A stretch of 64,000 nt of DNA, taken from assembly GCA_013176395.1 (NCBI GenBank), contig JABMLP010000005.1:744001-808000 (forward strand), written 5' to 3'. Under the pieces are notes generated by a model. It was not told the origin of the DNA and searched no databases. It saw only the letters and a list, made by a program, of their open reading frames with translations. The translations under genes and the position numbers were made by a program. Of this stretch, positions 35,721-48,701 are shown piece by piece (position 1 is the stretch's first letter; every line of letters starts with the position of its first letter). The stretch comes from Venturia oleaginea. Its lineage: Eukaryota > Ascomycota > Dothideomycetes > Venturiales > Venturiaceae.

Positions 35721-38700
35721 TTGGGTGATGGAAGAGTTGTTTTGTGTGGGTAGGGTGATGATTGTGCGGGTGGTGCCATGTGGTGCTTTTCCTCTACTGC
35801 TTTTTGATTCAGTCTGGACATTCTTGTGCGTTGTAACTTTGGGATCATTGGTGGTGTCTGAGACGCAATATGTGGCATTTCTTGGTGTTTGGGCTTGCTT
35901 ATTTGTGCTCTATGGAGAGTCTTATGCATTCTGTATGTGTTTGTATAGATGATTCGGCGCAAGGCTGATGTTTTGTCACGATAGAGGTGGTAGGATATCA
36001 AATCGATGTAGTGCTTTGCTAGGTGTGTGAGTCTTCATGTCACAAAGGTGAGATAGGATATAGTGAAAAAGCGCGAATGGAGTGGCGGTGGCGAGCTGTG
36101 AAAGATGGGTACCGGAGACTGATACGCAGATTGCTTTGGCATGGTGCTGCCGAATATTTTGCAGGCTTCATCTTATTCTTATTCTCTTGCTTTGGAGATA
36201 TGCCGTCAAGTTCGACGTCTGGTGATGTTGTCGGAAGTATTGCGTCCTCTGTGGTAGTTTTCAGTCTGCTAAGCGGGATTTTGCTATGGGATATGCATGT
36301 GGAGCGCTTGCTCTGTCTTGTTTTTGTGATTGTTTGCTGCTTCGTGCGTATCTGTGGCCCGAATTGGATGTGGACGTTCGTTGGTTGGTCTGCATGGATG
36401 CTAGGGAGAGGAGACGGTTGTTGACTTGTCTTGTAGCCGTGGAGGGAGTAAGGTCTTCGTAGAGACGTGGGACTGAGCTGGTGAGCTGTGCCACCGATGA
36501 TTGTCTTTCTGCTGATCGTTTTTGCGGGTGGTTTTGGACCTTGCGCGTACTGAACGGTTGAAGGGCAGTTTTTGACGATAGGTCGCGCGCGCTTCTCAGT
36601 TGGGAGACTTGAAGGGGTTGGGGTCGCTGGGATTCATCTTGGACTTTTATGGCTTGATGGGTCGATCCTGGGACTATGGTAGGTAGGAAGGAAGGGGAGT
36701 CTCCATCCATCACTGTCCGTCTCACTATAGAACACGTTCACGTACTGAGTAGGCTGTCATCCCAGGGGATGTAATACGCTCGTGCCCATCCTGGCGAGAA
36801 GGGTTTGCAAAATGGACAGATATTGTTCAGCCTGGTTGCACACCCTTGGATAGATGAATGCTGAAGCATGACCAACGGTCTCCTCGGGATTTCAGTCTTC
36901 CGCGTGCACGAGACGATTTGTTGGAGACGGTAGCTCAACTGAATTGATGAGGCGTTCCCCACATCAGCCTCCTCGGTGCTACCCAGGAGCACGTGCCCTT
37001 AATGCTGTCGTCCTTTGGCCTTCGTTTTCTAGGGTAGGGGTTCATAGCTTGACGGTCACGTAGCCGGATATCGCACTGACAATTCATAGCAGAAGTTGTT
37101 CGTGACACAAACCTGCCATCTCCAATAGCAGGTCGTCTAACCATATTAGTCTCTCTAGTTACAAGATTGGATATGTTTCAGATGGTCATGATAGATTTCA
37201 ATTACAAATAATTTCCGTTGTTACCAATGGATGCATTTCACCAATGGCGGCACGGCTTGGCGAACCCTTAAACCCCTTATAGTATGTTATATGTCCTTCC
37301 TTTCTTCTCCTTCCCTTCTCTTTTTACTTTGCACCTCCACCACTCATCCATGGAAACACAATTCATCAATTGCACACTCACACGCAGTACTTTGCAGTTA
37401 TCAATGCGCCATGCCGTTGTCTCCTGCTGCGATTTTGTTATGAGCCGCCCGGGGGTACGGTCAAAGTTCCGCCGGTGACTCAACCCGAAACGAAGACAGT
37501 GGCTCAGAGCTTTCTTCGCCTCACAGATGACCTTCCCACCGTTATGTCATAAATCGCTGGACATTGAATGGATGGAAATTGGCCTGTCCATATTGTTATC
37601 ATTTGTGTTGGTCACAACGTACCCATCTGTATAATCATGGAATGCGAAGGTCTATCAACCAAGGCATACCGCTGACAACCCTCTGCGGCTCCAGACCTTC
37701 TATGGTTGCCTGTCATCGATCTTCCCCAGGGTCTCATCTATTAAAACTCTATCTTGAAGAAGTTCCGATCCCACTACGCGACTCGTGGTCCTCCTCTCGG
37801 CTATTACAAGCTCTTTCTTTGTACCAAGACAAAAGCGCGATAGACAAAAGCAAGTCATAGGTCCACGCCGAATCCAAGCTTCGCTAAGGTTCTTCTAGAT
37901 TTCTGTCGTCAAAGCGAGAACAGGCCTTTGGGTGGTTCGTTTCCGGGTCAAGAAACCTTTCGACCGTGGTCTGGTTCCAGATCACTACAGTGCTGGTGCC
38001 GGAAATTCCACTTCAATAGTCTCGAGATGATCTCAACTGTACGACTTCCGATTCAAGCAATCATAGAAGTGGGGATGAATATTTGCTGCTGGCTAGCACA
38101 GAAAATTAAGCAACGTGGTGAAGTTGCACATCTCGAGCTCTTCCGATGGATGAACCTACGTGGTAATGAAACTCGGTCTTCCCTACTACATCGATAATTT
38201 CTTAGACCAGCGTTCATCTCAACACTGTATCTGCTTTGAAGGATCGCCCAACTGCCCAATCACCTTCAGCCATCGAAAAGTCTCGCCGAGGGAGCCACGA
38301 AACCCTGTACGCATCTGTGGGCTTACCTCAAGTCTGCTCATCATTGCTCAACATGAAGGCATCGCACTTAAATCAGCTGGCTAGAGAATGTGGATATCTT
38401 CTGGGATCATATTCTGTGATCTGTTCGTTCAGATGATGTCACATACATGGAGTATTCATGATCACTTGCGGAGAAATTTGCAGACGTTTGGGCTTTGCAC
38501 CAGGCTGATGTTGGAACGAGTACGCCCACTCAGCGGTGTTCATGCACAATCAATTACAACAGCCTTGGTAAACCTTTGTATAGTCCGTGCTCGATTACTA
38601 ACAAGATGGAACAAGTCCAGTCGCACTACTTGAATGCTTACTGCAAAGGTGGAGTCCAAAATCTCGATAAAATAAACCCAATATCTGGCAAAAGCAACTC

Positions 38701-40094
38701 TTCGCGAATGCGGGTATGGTCAGAGCTTCTATGGGTGATTTCGCCCATAAGCATCGAGGTGGACGATACAATTAACATGTAGATCAGATTAGGATATGTT
38801 TGTAGATACATTCAAGCTTTGAACTAGAACTGCCGTTGCCCAGTTGTTTGGGAGCAGATCGCGCTGTTCTCTCCAGGGCGATTAGATTGCAGTCACAGAC
38901 GAAGAGCGATATTCCGCGGAATATGACAACCGTCATCAAAAATTAGGTTGCTATATGAGCACCGTCAAGAGCCACATCTCATGACATTGGCGGGCTGCAA
39001 AACAAGATGGCTTATTTGTCTCATACTTCAAAAACGTTTCTGACGCCACCAAGCACGATCATAATTTTTAATACATTTACACCTTGATGATGCTTGACAG
39101 CATGCGGGTGAACTGCTATAGTAAGTACAAAGGGTTAGGATTGCAAGTCGGTAGCTTGGAATATATGCCATGGTTTTAGAAGGCGATATTGCTTGATGGC
39201 ATTGCTTAACAATGCCGCGCATGGATGCAGGCGTGCATGAGAATGATTGGTGGGTCTTGTCCTCACCTGGGGCGAAAGTTAGCGCGCACCTCTTCCCATG
39301 GACTGACCCATGGACCTACACGACCAATACGCAATCCCGTGCTTCAGAACCCCAACTCTAAGCGACAAAGAGTTGGCGACAGTACCCGACCACACTAGCA
39401 TAGCAGACATAGACTGGCATTCGTCAGATAATCCCTCTCCCTTGGCTGCTAGGAGAAAACCTTGAATAAGATTGATTTTGGTTTAGCCATCGTTCCACAT
39501 GTCTCTCCAGTAATTAAGAACATGCCCGGAAGGACCGATCTAAAATGCTAACGAGCGATTCACACATCATTGACGAGAGTTCAAGCAACCTCTCTGGAGA
39601 TTGAGCACATCCTCCCGGCACGCCGTAGAACCACCAATCGGTTTCTAGCGCGTTTCCAATGCTTCTCGAACGGACTTCCTCGCTTCGATGCCTCGATCCA
39701 AGAACAATCTACCATCCATGCGGGGGCCACTCTAACGGTGTGCCTCGAGAAGGTCATGGCCACCTTGTTAATCAGCGCGTGTCCTAGGGTGGTCTTGTTC
39801 TCAGTGGGGCTTAAATGATAGCAGGAATTCGGTAGTAGGGATATAGGGCAGATCTGGGGAAACTGAGTCTATGCACTCTGCCTTTCAATATCGCGGTCGC
39901 TATTTGGGCACCTACAGATTTCCTTAGATAGTCTTTTAATACTCCAGATTTTCCAACGAGGCGGCGTCGATCAGGGTAGAGATGCAGCCTCGACTTCAAG
40001 CGGGATCTTGGACACGATACTAGCCTTACATGAAAGCCTCAAGAACCCAGAGATTCGTCGATCATCTTCGTCTAACATCTAACCTCCAGTATTC
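35721..40094. other. gene-poor stretch of about 4.4 kb
   Basis: No gene supported on either strand. Open frames are short, without family features, and often begin with non-ATG codons. The first few hundred bases are probably the 3' UTR of the gelsolin gene; the last few hundred the promoter of the Zn2Cys6 gene. Confidence 0.5.
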
Positions 40095-42866
40095 ATGTTC
40101 CACACCTTCCAAACGACTTCAGTGGCGATCAGATCACCCGGTCCTGGGGAGGAAGCGAAGCCCGCAAGACCAACAGGTCGACGGATTTCTACCAGCAATG
40201 CTTGCGTCGAGTGGTAAAAGCAGTTCTAAACTCCCCCGAAGCTCCTATACTAACGAAGAACAGCCGGCGGCGCAAGATTCGCTGTGATGGCACTCAGCCT
40301 TGCGGCCAGTGTCAGTGGTACCAACATCCTGAGGCATGTAATTACTCAAAGCCGGCACAAAGAGTGGTACCCTCTCGAAAGTAAGTGTCGACTGTGCCGC
40401 AAAGGCGATATGGAAGGGTTTTAATACTCAAATCAGACTCGTGGAGAAGTTGCAATCGAACATCGAGCAACACCAGATGGTTCTAGCCCGTTTGTTCGGA
40501 TCGAGAGATATTGGGTTTCTCGTCTCTTTGCCGCGAGAGGACCTTCTCAATCTGGCACTCTCCCAGCCAACGGAGCATTCGCCATCGATTTCAGTCGGCC
40601 AGGCCCCAACCAGAACGCAAAGGGCGCATTCGGACGAGTGTGACAGCCTAGAGATTCTGGAGCAAGCTCCGGAGGACGATACCGATTTCGAGGATTTCAA
40701 GCCAGGCGGAAGGATTCAACACATTGCAGATGATGTTAATGGTCTTTCTATGCGTCTGGACAAGCAAACTTCGTACGTTGGGGTTTCCTCAGTCAACACA
40801 GCAATCAAAGTTATCTTCAAGATCGTCCCAGTGGCGCGACAGTTCATGCAAAACCAAATGCCAGAAAAGCCCACTGTAAGTCGGTCGCCGACTCCAGCGG
40901 ATCCACAGGACATGATGGCACTTCCACCACTGAACGAGGCCAACGGTCTCATTGAAAGCTTCTTCGAGCGGGTACACCCATTCTTTCCGATGGTAGACGA
41001 GGACACGTTCTGGCAATTACATCTCTCGGGCGGGAGGAAAGATTCCTCGTGGCTGGCTTTGTTGAACATGGTCTTCACACTCGGCTCAGTGTCAGCACAC
41101 ACCGCGGACAGCGAAGGCCATACCGTCTTTTTTGAGCGCGCCAGGGCTCACATCAACCCCAAGCTCGAGACCTTCAGCAACCCGAGTATCGAACTCCTTC
41201 AGGCTTTGGGCATGATGGGTGGCTATTACATGCATTACCTGAACCGACCGAACGAGGCGGATGCTCTCATGGGGGCTACTCTGCGGGTTGCTTGTGCACT
41301 GGGTGTTCATCGGGAATATATGGATACATCGATAACGAACTCTAAAGGCAATCCTGTTGACAGCGAGGCACCTCGACGTGTTCTGACTGCAGACACCAGG
41401 CGAAGAACGTGGTGGAGTTTATTCTGTCTCGATACTTGGGCTACGACAACGACAGGCAGGCCTTCTCTTGGACGACTATCCTTAGGAGTGAGTGTTCGGG
41501 AGCCAGTAAGCTCACCTGAGAACGTAAGCAAGATCGCTGCCTTTTTCTTCGTTTACTAATTATCAAAGTCTGCCGACCCAAAGGACCCGCAGAGTCTCAA
41601 AATCTTGCCTCTAATCCACAACGTGGCCTTTTGCAAGATGGCAACAACGATACAAGACAAACTGAGCTCTTCACCGACCATTTCTTTCGACGAACTAGTA
41701 CAACTAGATGCCGACCTTGTCCGTTGGTGGGACGACTTACCCAGTATACTCACCACCGACCTCGAAGACACGATCCCCACATTTCTGCAAGTGCCCAGAT
41801 TAGTGATGAAATGGCGGTATCAGAATCTGAGGGTCATCCTCCATCGACCGTATCTCTTAAGCGCAGCATTGAGAAAGTCACAGTTCCAGAACCTCACGGC
41901 CGAAGAAAAGGTGTCGATCGGCAAATGTCGATTGATTGCTGCAAAGACCATAGAAGACATCTCCTCAGAATGCAAGGAAGATGTCATCTGTGGTTGGAAC
42001 GGCGTGGTGAGCCGCAACCCCAAAGAAGCAACCCTAGAGTCAATACTAACGACACACAGTGGCTCGCATACCAAGCTACTTTCGTCCCCCTAGTCTCACT
42101 GTTCTCAGACACCTCAAGCCACGAGGAAACCGAAAAATGGCGCGCAACGCTAAACACAGCAGTCAACTTTCTAACCAGAATGAAACACTACTCCGTCGCG
42201 GCGGAAAAATCCCGCCTCGTCGTCTCTAAACTCCTCGAAGCAGCGAAATCATCCGCCGAAGCCGCAGACGCGCAAAGAAGACAGCAAGAAGCCCTCATGG
42301 CCGTAAAAGCTCAGAGAGAGCGCGAGCGCGAACACCATCATCAACAACAACATAACCACTTGCAGCAACAACATCAACAGCAAATGTACAACATGAATGC
42401 AGGTCACAGTCACCAGGGTAACATGGAACAACAACTCCACCACCACCACCTAGACTCACCGCACCACTCTGGCCACTCCCCCATAGACCAACTCGCCTCC
42501 ACCAATCTCCCCCACCCAGGAATGGGCCTTCCCATCTCCATGTCCCTAGGTCTCGGCATCAACGCCCCAACCGCACTCCCTATCAATGTCTCAACAGGCT
42601 GGCAAGATCCCATTTCCGCCGGCGGAATGGGCTCGACGACGCCCGCCGGCATGCCAGTGGGCGGCGCTTTCTGGGACGACATGATGTGGGATTCTTTCCC
42701 ACCGATACCTGGGCCTAATCAGAATCATCATGGGTTTCAGATGGAGGCGTTTGCCGTTGGGAATGAGGGGGCTAATTGGAGTCCGCATGCTAGTGATGTT
42801 TCTACGAATCATGGGTGGAGTGGGTATGCGCAGGGGCATGCGCATGGTCATGGCAATTCCATGTGA
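40095..42866 (+). CDS. Zn2Cys6 (GAL4-type) transcription factor with fungal_trans domain
   Basis: Five exons: 40095-40213, 40264-40380, 40437-41523, 41569-42006, 42060-42866; introns 45-56 nt. Product 855 residues. The first junction completes Cys40, giving a perfect Zn2Cys6 cluster: C37-x2-C40-x6-C47-x5-C53-x2-C56-x8-C65, with the basic RRRKIRCDG loop. Next a short coiled linker (LVEKLQSNIEQHQMVLARLF). The middle is the fungal_trans regulatory domain: ESFFERVHPFFPMVDEDTFW, LGVHREY, DTRRRTWWSLFCLDTWATTTTGRPS. The C-terminus has an Arg/Glu then His/Gln-rich tract (about residues 660-720) and a Gly/Pro/Met-rich, probably activating, tail. Target genes unknown. ATG context is weak (TTCATGT), so an earlier exon is possible. 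Confidence 0.9.
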
Positions 42867-44556
42867 GACAACGACATGGACGAAGTAAGAGAGGAACACC
42901 ATTTCTTTCTTTCTTTTTTTCCGACCTTTTGTCCTACTTGGGAAGATGTTGCGAAAGTGTTTGTTGTTGTCGTTGTTGGAGTTTTTAGGGTCATGGGACG
43001 ATTTTTTGGGGTTTGCATGACGGTGTCTGTTTTTCCACGATGCGCCTCAGATATCCCAAAGTTTCCTATAGGTTCGTCTACACCACACGCGGCTTTTTGT
43101 TTTGTTGTTTTCTGAAGACATGGGGTTTCTGGCGCACAAGGCGTTTTCAAGAGATACAAAACTCTAAGCAAGATATCCTGGACTTGCTTTAACCGGTTTG
43201 GGTGGACTCACGAAATGAACAATTGGAATTGGTCTTCGTCACGCACGATTCGACAAGGTTTTAACGACATGGACGTACGAGACAATGGTTGCATGGAAAA
43301 TGGGCATGTAGTAGTACACGCAAGGAGAAGCATATAAATTGGGGTATTGCATAAAGGCCATGAATGAACGCCATATCTTACCGTCTTTACTGATACCCCC
43401 TACCAATTTTTTATTTTTGTGTAGATAGATTATCAACCCCGAAGGTATTCAGTTAGTTAGATGGCGTACAATACCAGTTCAGGCCTCTGAGGCAAGGGCA
43501 AGATCTTGAACAATTTCCATCCATGGCTGCTAAGAGTTGTGCGATCAATAGAGCCAGGTTCGAACGATAGTTGAAACGTGCAACCAATCAGCCTTGTTCC
43601 TTGTTGATGTTGCGGTGATTGAAATCTATGTGGTGATTGTTGTCGTATTGAAATTTATCATCTATCGGCAAGGCTGTACTCAGAGATAGATATGGACTCG
43701 ACAAATTTAGCAAAAAGCAAAATTTAGCAAAAAAGCAAACATGACCGTTTGTTAACGAGAAAGCTGGTCGAAAGCTTTTGATTTCTGCCGGGATGCTGGA
43801 GAGAGCGCCGGCTACCAAGGGTACGTTCCGCTACCCGGGTCGCAGATCCACGGCAGTTCACAGACACATCATATTGTTCGAACATTTTAAATGTGGGGGT
43901 CGCCCGCCTCCATATGGATATTCAACGACCAATAGCGGTACCTGATCAGGCGGATGATATCCTGAGAGTTGACGATTACTCAAACCTTGGTTCCTTGAAT
44001 GACTGAACGATGCCTTCGCCAAAGTGATCCACCATATTTGTCCGTAGCAATGATGTGCACATCCAATCAATCCTGTACTGTTGTACCCGCTGAAACTTCT
44101 TACTTCTCAAGGCAGCACCATCCACGTAGTACTGTGGTACAGTAGCCAGCCGGGGAGAAGAGACGCTGTTCCATCCTACGACCATGGAAGAAGATACCGT
44201 AGATACTTCCGTGCAAAGGTGTACGCGACACAAGCACGGCTGATCTTTGTTAGCATTTTGAGCCGACTCAATCACCTACTCAAAATCTGGTTGTCCAAGC
44301 CTTGTCTCGAGTACATGCTCGCACGGAATTTCCTATGGTGCGGTATGGCGTCAAGCGAAGATCGTGCTCCAGCTGATTGGTATGGCGTTGGATCAGCTCT
44401 TCCGGATGAATATTCTCTTTACTTGGGGCGCCTGACCACTGACGTTCGGCGCCGAGCCCGATTCCGAATTTTCCGATGAACATGAACGACAAATCGTATG
44501 GCCGGATGGCCTCCATATCACCATAATTGCATGAGGCCCGAGAGCCGCAAAGCGTA
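42867..44556. other. intergenic, no gene seen
   Basis: A short direct repeat of AATTTAGCAAAAAGCA occurs at about 43704-43738. Nothing coding supported. Confidence 0.5.
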
Positions 44557-44852
44557 GTTACTTGCGGCATTCGCTAGGAGGTAGAGCCTCGTACGTTCAC
44601 GAGCCTCGTAATTATATCTCCATTCTTCGAATTACATATTTCTCCCTAGAAGAGCGCTTTTTATAAGATACCCTTTTAAGAATAATAATCCTTCCTTAAG
44701 CTTTCTTTCTTTATAAACTTTCTCGTGAGAGTAAGAATCGTACATCGGAATTTAGGAAACGTGGTTTAGGTCAGAATATGCGATTACGAAGCTATATACG
44801 AGTGCTACGATGTTCGTATGAGTACGAGGCACTAGCGAATGCCGCAAGTAAT
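44557..44852. mobile_element. MITE with about 20-bp terminal inverted repeats and TA target duplication
   Basis: The left end reads TTACTTGCGGCATTCGCTAG from 44558; the right end is its exact reverse complement, ending at 44851. A second matched stretch (GCCTCGTAC) lies just inside on both sides. TA dinucleotides flank the element (44555-44556, 44853-44854), as for Tc1/mariner-type MITEs. About 296 bp, AT-rich, noncoding, hence non-autonomous. Confidence 0.8.
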
Positions 44853-45629
44853 TACGGTACACCTTCAACATTTCACGAGCTGCCAGAGCGTCGACGAGCT
44901 ACACGAGTAGTACCTCAGCTTTCGTGAGAATACGAAGTGATGGAACCGTCAGTAATTCGCTTTTGTCACTTCAAATCATCGCTCGTGAAGAATGCGCGTG
45001 TAAATGAATTGAAAGACCAGGTCGACTTTGGCAATGTGAAAGGATGTCATGACCAGGAATTGGTACGTTCCTTTTCTCGCGGTTATATTGACTCTATACA
45101 CAGCATACACCTGTCGAGTCAATCAATATCTTCCACCAATTGGCAGGTATAGATCGAGCTATCAAAAACTCAACTTTCGACCGTTTGATTTTCCCAGGCT
45201 GTTGATGACTGGTGGATACAGGGCTTGCAGGCAGTACAACGGGCCAATGGCAGATCCTGACCTGCATAAACTCGCAGAACGGCGATGTCACCTCTACCCC
45301 CTTGATGCTGGACCTGTGACAGACATCACTGCGGTTCTTATCAAGCGACTTGCGAATTCAGGAAGGAGTAGCGGATGTACGGCTATAGGACTGCAAAAAA
45401 ATTCGCGACCTGGCTTTCGGTTATCGAACAGAAAGTGTGTGTTCCTGGTGTGGGGGGACGAAGTAAATGTGTGGTCTTGATAAGTGCCCGTGTATTGCGA
45501 GTTATAGGTGGCCTTGAGCTCCTGAAGGCGGTCAAGCTAGATGAAGGTCTGAGGAATGCTCTCCACACCAGCACATATCTGTGCCTTTCGCATGATGTTT
45601 TTCGCTGGATGCTTTGGGAGCGTAGTGAC
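44853..45629. other. sequence between the MITE and the tandem elements
   Basis: No gene supported; several short frames only. Confidence 0.45.
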
Positions 45630-45642
45630 AAAGGTTTGATGG
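45630..45642. repeat. 13-bp direct repeat AAAGGTTTGATGG, copy 1 (target site duplication)
   Basis: Identical copies at 45630-45642, 46894-46906 and 48518-48530 flank and separate the two tandem elements. Confidence 0.85.
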
Positions 45643-46893
45643 TTGATTGATTGATTGATTTTATCCTACTCGGTTGCAGCCGCTTAATCACGCAGCTATG
45701 TCCGGTTAGGAGGACTTCATCAGACAGCCGACACGTGATAGATTATATAATCCACCCCGCCCCACTTCGCCCCGTTCACTGAAAGAAGACCAGCTGTTCC
45801 CTCGGTCCTCCCCCTTTACCCTTAACCAGTATCTCCAAATGCCCGCGGGCTCTTGTAGATACTGGTTACTCTGCTAGTATATCTGTGCTATGTAGACTCA
45901 AGAGGCAATGCCTCGTGTTTCGCTATCCTTCTACCTACAGTCTCCCTCTAATGCTCAGCTTGTCTATCTGTTTCGCCTTATCCCTCAAGGCCAATGGGTT
46001 CCCTTAGTATGTTTCTGCTTGTGAAAGTTGCCTTACACCAGATTCCTATCCGGCAGTGTATTTGGTTGTGTGATGCTGGAGACAATAGTAACCATCGTAG
46101 TCGTGATTTCGCTGCTTGGGTGTGATACTCCGGGTATGCCCGTAGACGAGGCTGTCTGGTAGCTGCCGTATTGTATGGCGCCGATCGTGCTGTAGACCTG
46201 CCGTCTTATAGTCGGAGCCTACCTGCTGCTAGTCGCTCTCCCTGCTTGCTATATCGCGCTCCTACTCTTGCCAATGCCATAACTGGGACGCAACAGTCTG
46301 GGGAGAGGCTCAAGGCTACGTCTGCTGGCTTGTAGGGAGGGGATTTGCCGCCACTAGGCTCCTTCTGTGCGTCCTTACTGCTTACTGTGTTGCGCACCTA
46401 CTCTTGCCAATGCCATAACTGGGAGGCAACAGTTTGGGGAGAGGCTCAAGGCTCTGGGCAACAGCTTGTAGCAGGACGGTTTGCCAAGACGTTGGGAGAG
46501 GTTGTCTAGTCGTTGCAGTGGTGTGTGGTGCCGATTGTTGCACACCGGGCGTCTGGTGTTTGAGTTGTGTTGAAGGTATTGCCGTTCTAGCGGTGACTCG
46601 TCGACTCGGAGCGTTGCAGTGTCATCTGGGGTGATGGACTAGCCGGGAGATAGTGACTAGATGGTTGCTGTTGTCTTTGGTGGACGCATCGTTCGTGTAG
46701 CTTGCTCGTGTATTCGTGTGCTTGCTCTGCCGTGGCCGCGACGGCGACTCTATAGGTATCTCATCGACGCTGAGGGACACGCGATGGCCTCTAGAGGCCG
46801 GAGCGGCCACTGGCAGAGGTGTTTTGATGATCTTTAGATGATACTTCTATAAATTCCAAAAATTGAGTTCTCACTGTGTGTGCTGTTTTTTCC
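45643..46893 (-). mobile_element. non-autonomous non-LTR-like retroelement, copy 1 (1251 bp)
   Basis: Left end is (TTGA)n/GATT repeats followed by TTTATCCTACTCGGTTGC; read on the minus strand this is a 3' (AATC)n tail, typical of non-LTR elements. There are no terminal inverted or long terminal repeats. The right end (minus-strand 5' end) begins GGAAAAAACAGC. A minus-strand frame there encodes a short polar peptide (APASRGHRVSLSVDE). Internal 20-mer CTACTCTTGCCAATGCCATA recurs (46264, 46390). No reverse transcriptase or nuclease domain seen, so it would need a helper. Orientation is inferred from the tail. Confidence 0.7.
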
Positions 46894-46906
46894 AAAGGTT
46901 TGATGG
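46894..46906. repeat. 13-bp direct repeat, copy 2, between the tandem elements
   Basis: Same AAAGGTTTGATGG, at the junction of copy 1 and copy 2. Confidence 0.85.
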
Positions 46907-48517
46907 ATTGATTGATTGATTGATTGATTTTATCCTACTCGGTTGCAGCCGCTTAATCACGCAGCTATGTCCGGTTAGGAGGACTTCATCAGACAGCCGA
47001 CACGTGATAGATTATATAATCCACCGCGCCCCACTTCGCCCCGTTCACTGAAACAAGACCAGCTGTCCCCTCGGTCCTCCCCCTTTTCCCCTAACCAGTA
47101 TCTCCAGATGCCCGCGGGCTCTTGTAGATACTGGTTATTCTGCTAGTATATCTGTGCTATGTAGACTCAAGAGGCAATGCCTCGTGTTTCGCTATCCTTC
47201 TACCTACAGTCTCCCTCTAATGCTCAGCTTGTCTATCTGTTTCGCCTTATCCCTCAAGGCCAATGGGTTCCCTAAGTATGTTTCTGCTTGTGAAAGTTGC
47301 CTTGCACCAGATTCCTATGCGGCGGTGTATTTGGTTGTGTGATGCTGGAGACAATAGTAACCATCGTAGTCGTGATTTCGCTGCTTGGGTGTGATACTCC
47401 GGGTATGCCCGTGGACGAGGCTGTCTGGTAGCTGCCGTATTGTATGGCGCCGATCGTGCTATAGACCTGCCGTCTTATAGTCGGAGCCTATCTGCTGCTA
47501 GTCGCTCTCCCTACTTGCTATATCGCGCTCCTACTCTTGCCAATGCCATAACTGGGACGCAACAGTCTGGGGAGAGGCTCAAGGCTACGTCTGCTGGCTT
47601 GTAGGGAGGGGATTTGCCGCCAATAAGCTCCTTCTATACGTCCTTACTGCTTACTGTGTTGCGCACCTACTCTTGCCAATGCCATAACTGGGACGCAACA
47701 GTTTGGGGAGAGGCTCAAGGCTCTGGACATCAGCTTGCAGCAGGACGGTTTGCGGAGACGATAGTAGATGAGGTTCTCTAGCAGCTGCCGTATCGTGTCG
47801 CACCGATTGTGTTGTAGACCTGTCGTCTTATAGTCGGAGCCTATCTGCTGCTAGTCGCTCTCCCTGCTTGCTATATCGCGCACCTACTCTTGCCAATGCC
47901 ATAACTGGGACGCAACAGTCTGGGGAGAGGCTCAAGGCTACGTCTGCTAGCTTACAGGGAGGGGATTTGCCGCCAATAGGCTCCTTCTATGCGTCCTTAC
48001 TACTTACTGTGTCGCGCACCTACTCTTGCCAATGCCATAACTGGGACGCAACAGTTTGGGGAGAGGCTCAAGGCTCTGGGCAACAGCTTGTAGCAGGACG
48101 GTTTGCCAAGACGTTGGGAGAGGTTGTCTAGTCGTTGCAGTGGTGTGTGGTGCCGATTGTTGCGCACCGGGCGTCTGGTGTTTGAGTTGTGTTGAAGGTA
48201 TTGCCGTTCTAGCAGTGACTCGTCGACTCGGAGCGTTGCAGTGTCATCTGGGGTGATGGACTAGCCGGGAGATAGTGACTAGATGGTTGCTGTTGTCTTT
48301 GGTGGACGCATCGTTCGTGTAGCTTGCTCATGTATTCGTCTGCTTGCTCTGCCGTGGCCGCGACGGCGACTCTAGAGATATCTCATCGACGCTGAGGGAC
48401 GCGCGATGGCCTCTAGAGGCCGGAGCGGCCACTGGCAGAGGTGTTTTGATGATCCTTAGATGATACTTCTGTAAATTCCAAAAATTGAGTTCTCGCTGTG
48501 TGTGCTGTTTTTTATCC
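46907..48517 (-). mobile_element. non-autonomous non-LTR-like retroelement, copy 2 (1611 bp)
   Basis: Nearly identical to copy 1 by eye, with the same ends and the same orientation, but about 360 bp longer because of additional internal repeat units: the CTACTCTTGCCAATGCCATA unit occurs at about 47530, 47669, 47884 and 48019. The minus-strand 5' frame is also preserved (APASRGHRASLSVDE). Substitutions are scattered and include transitions, so it is not freshly duplicated. Confidence 0.7.
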
Positions 48518-48530
48518 AAAGGTTTGATGG
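48518..48530. repeat. 13-bp direct repeat, copy 3 (right flank)
   Basis: Third AAAGGTTTGATGG, followed by unrelated host sequence. Confidence 0.85.
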
Positions 48531-48701
48531 AGTTTGCGGAGCTTTCACTGCAATTGCGCACTTTTAACCCCGTGATCTGAAGCTCAGGCTCCGACCACTA
48601 AGCTCTTTTGGAAATATCGACGAGCAAAGCGATACCCCTACCACCCTTTTTACAGTCTATTCTCATGATTGTACGGCAGGATTCACTTACAAAACGACAC
48701 C

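Noticed and set aside
35721..40094. Several 60-130-codon frames in the gene-poor gap
   Set aside because: Mostly non-ATG starts, no splice-consistent extension and no recognisable domain.
45643..48517. LTR retrotransposon interpretation of the two tandem copies
   Set aside because: No internal coding domain lies between them; they abut through a 13-bp repeat and each has a tetranucleotide tail.
48545..48610. tRNA-like stretch on the minus strand (GCTTAGTGGTCGGAGC resembling a D-arm)
   Set aside because: The anticodon stem does not pair and the T-arm lacks the GGTTCRA consensus; I could not fold a cloverleaf. At best a tRNA-derived relic.
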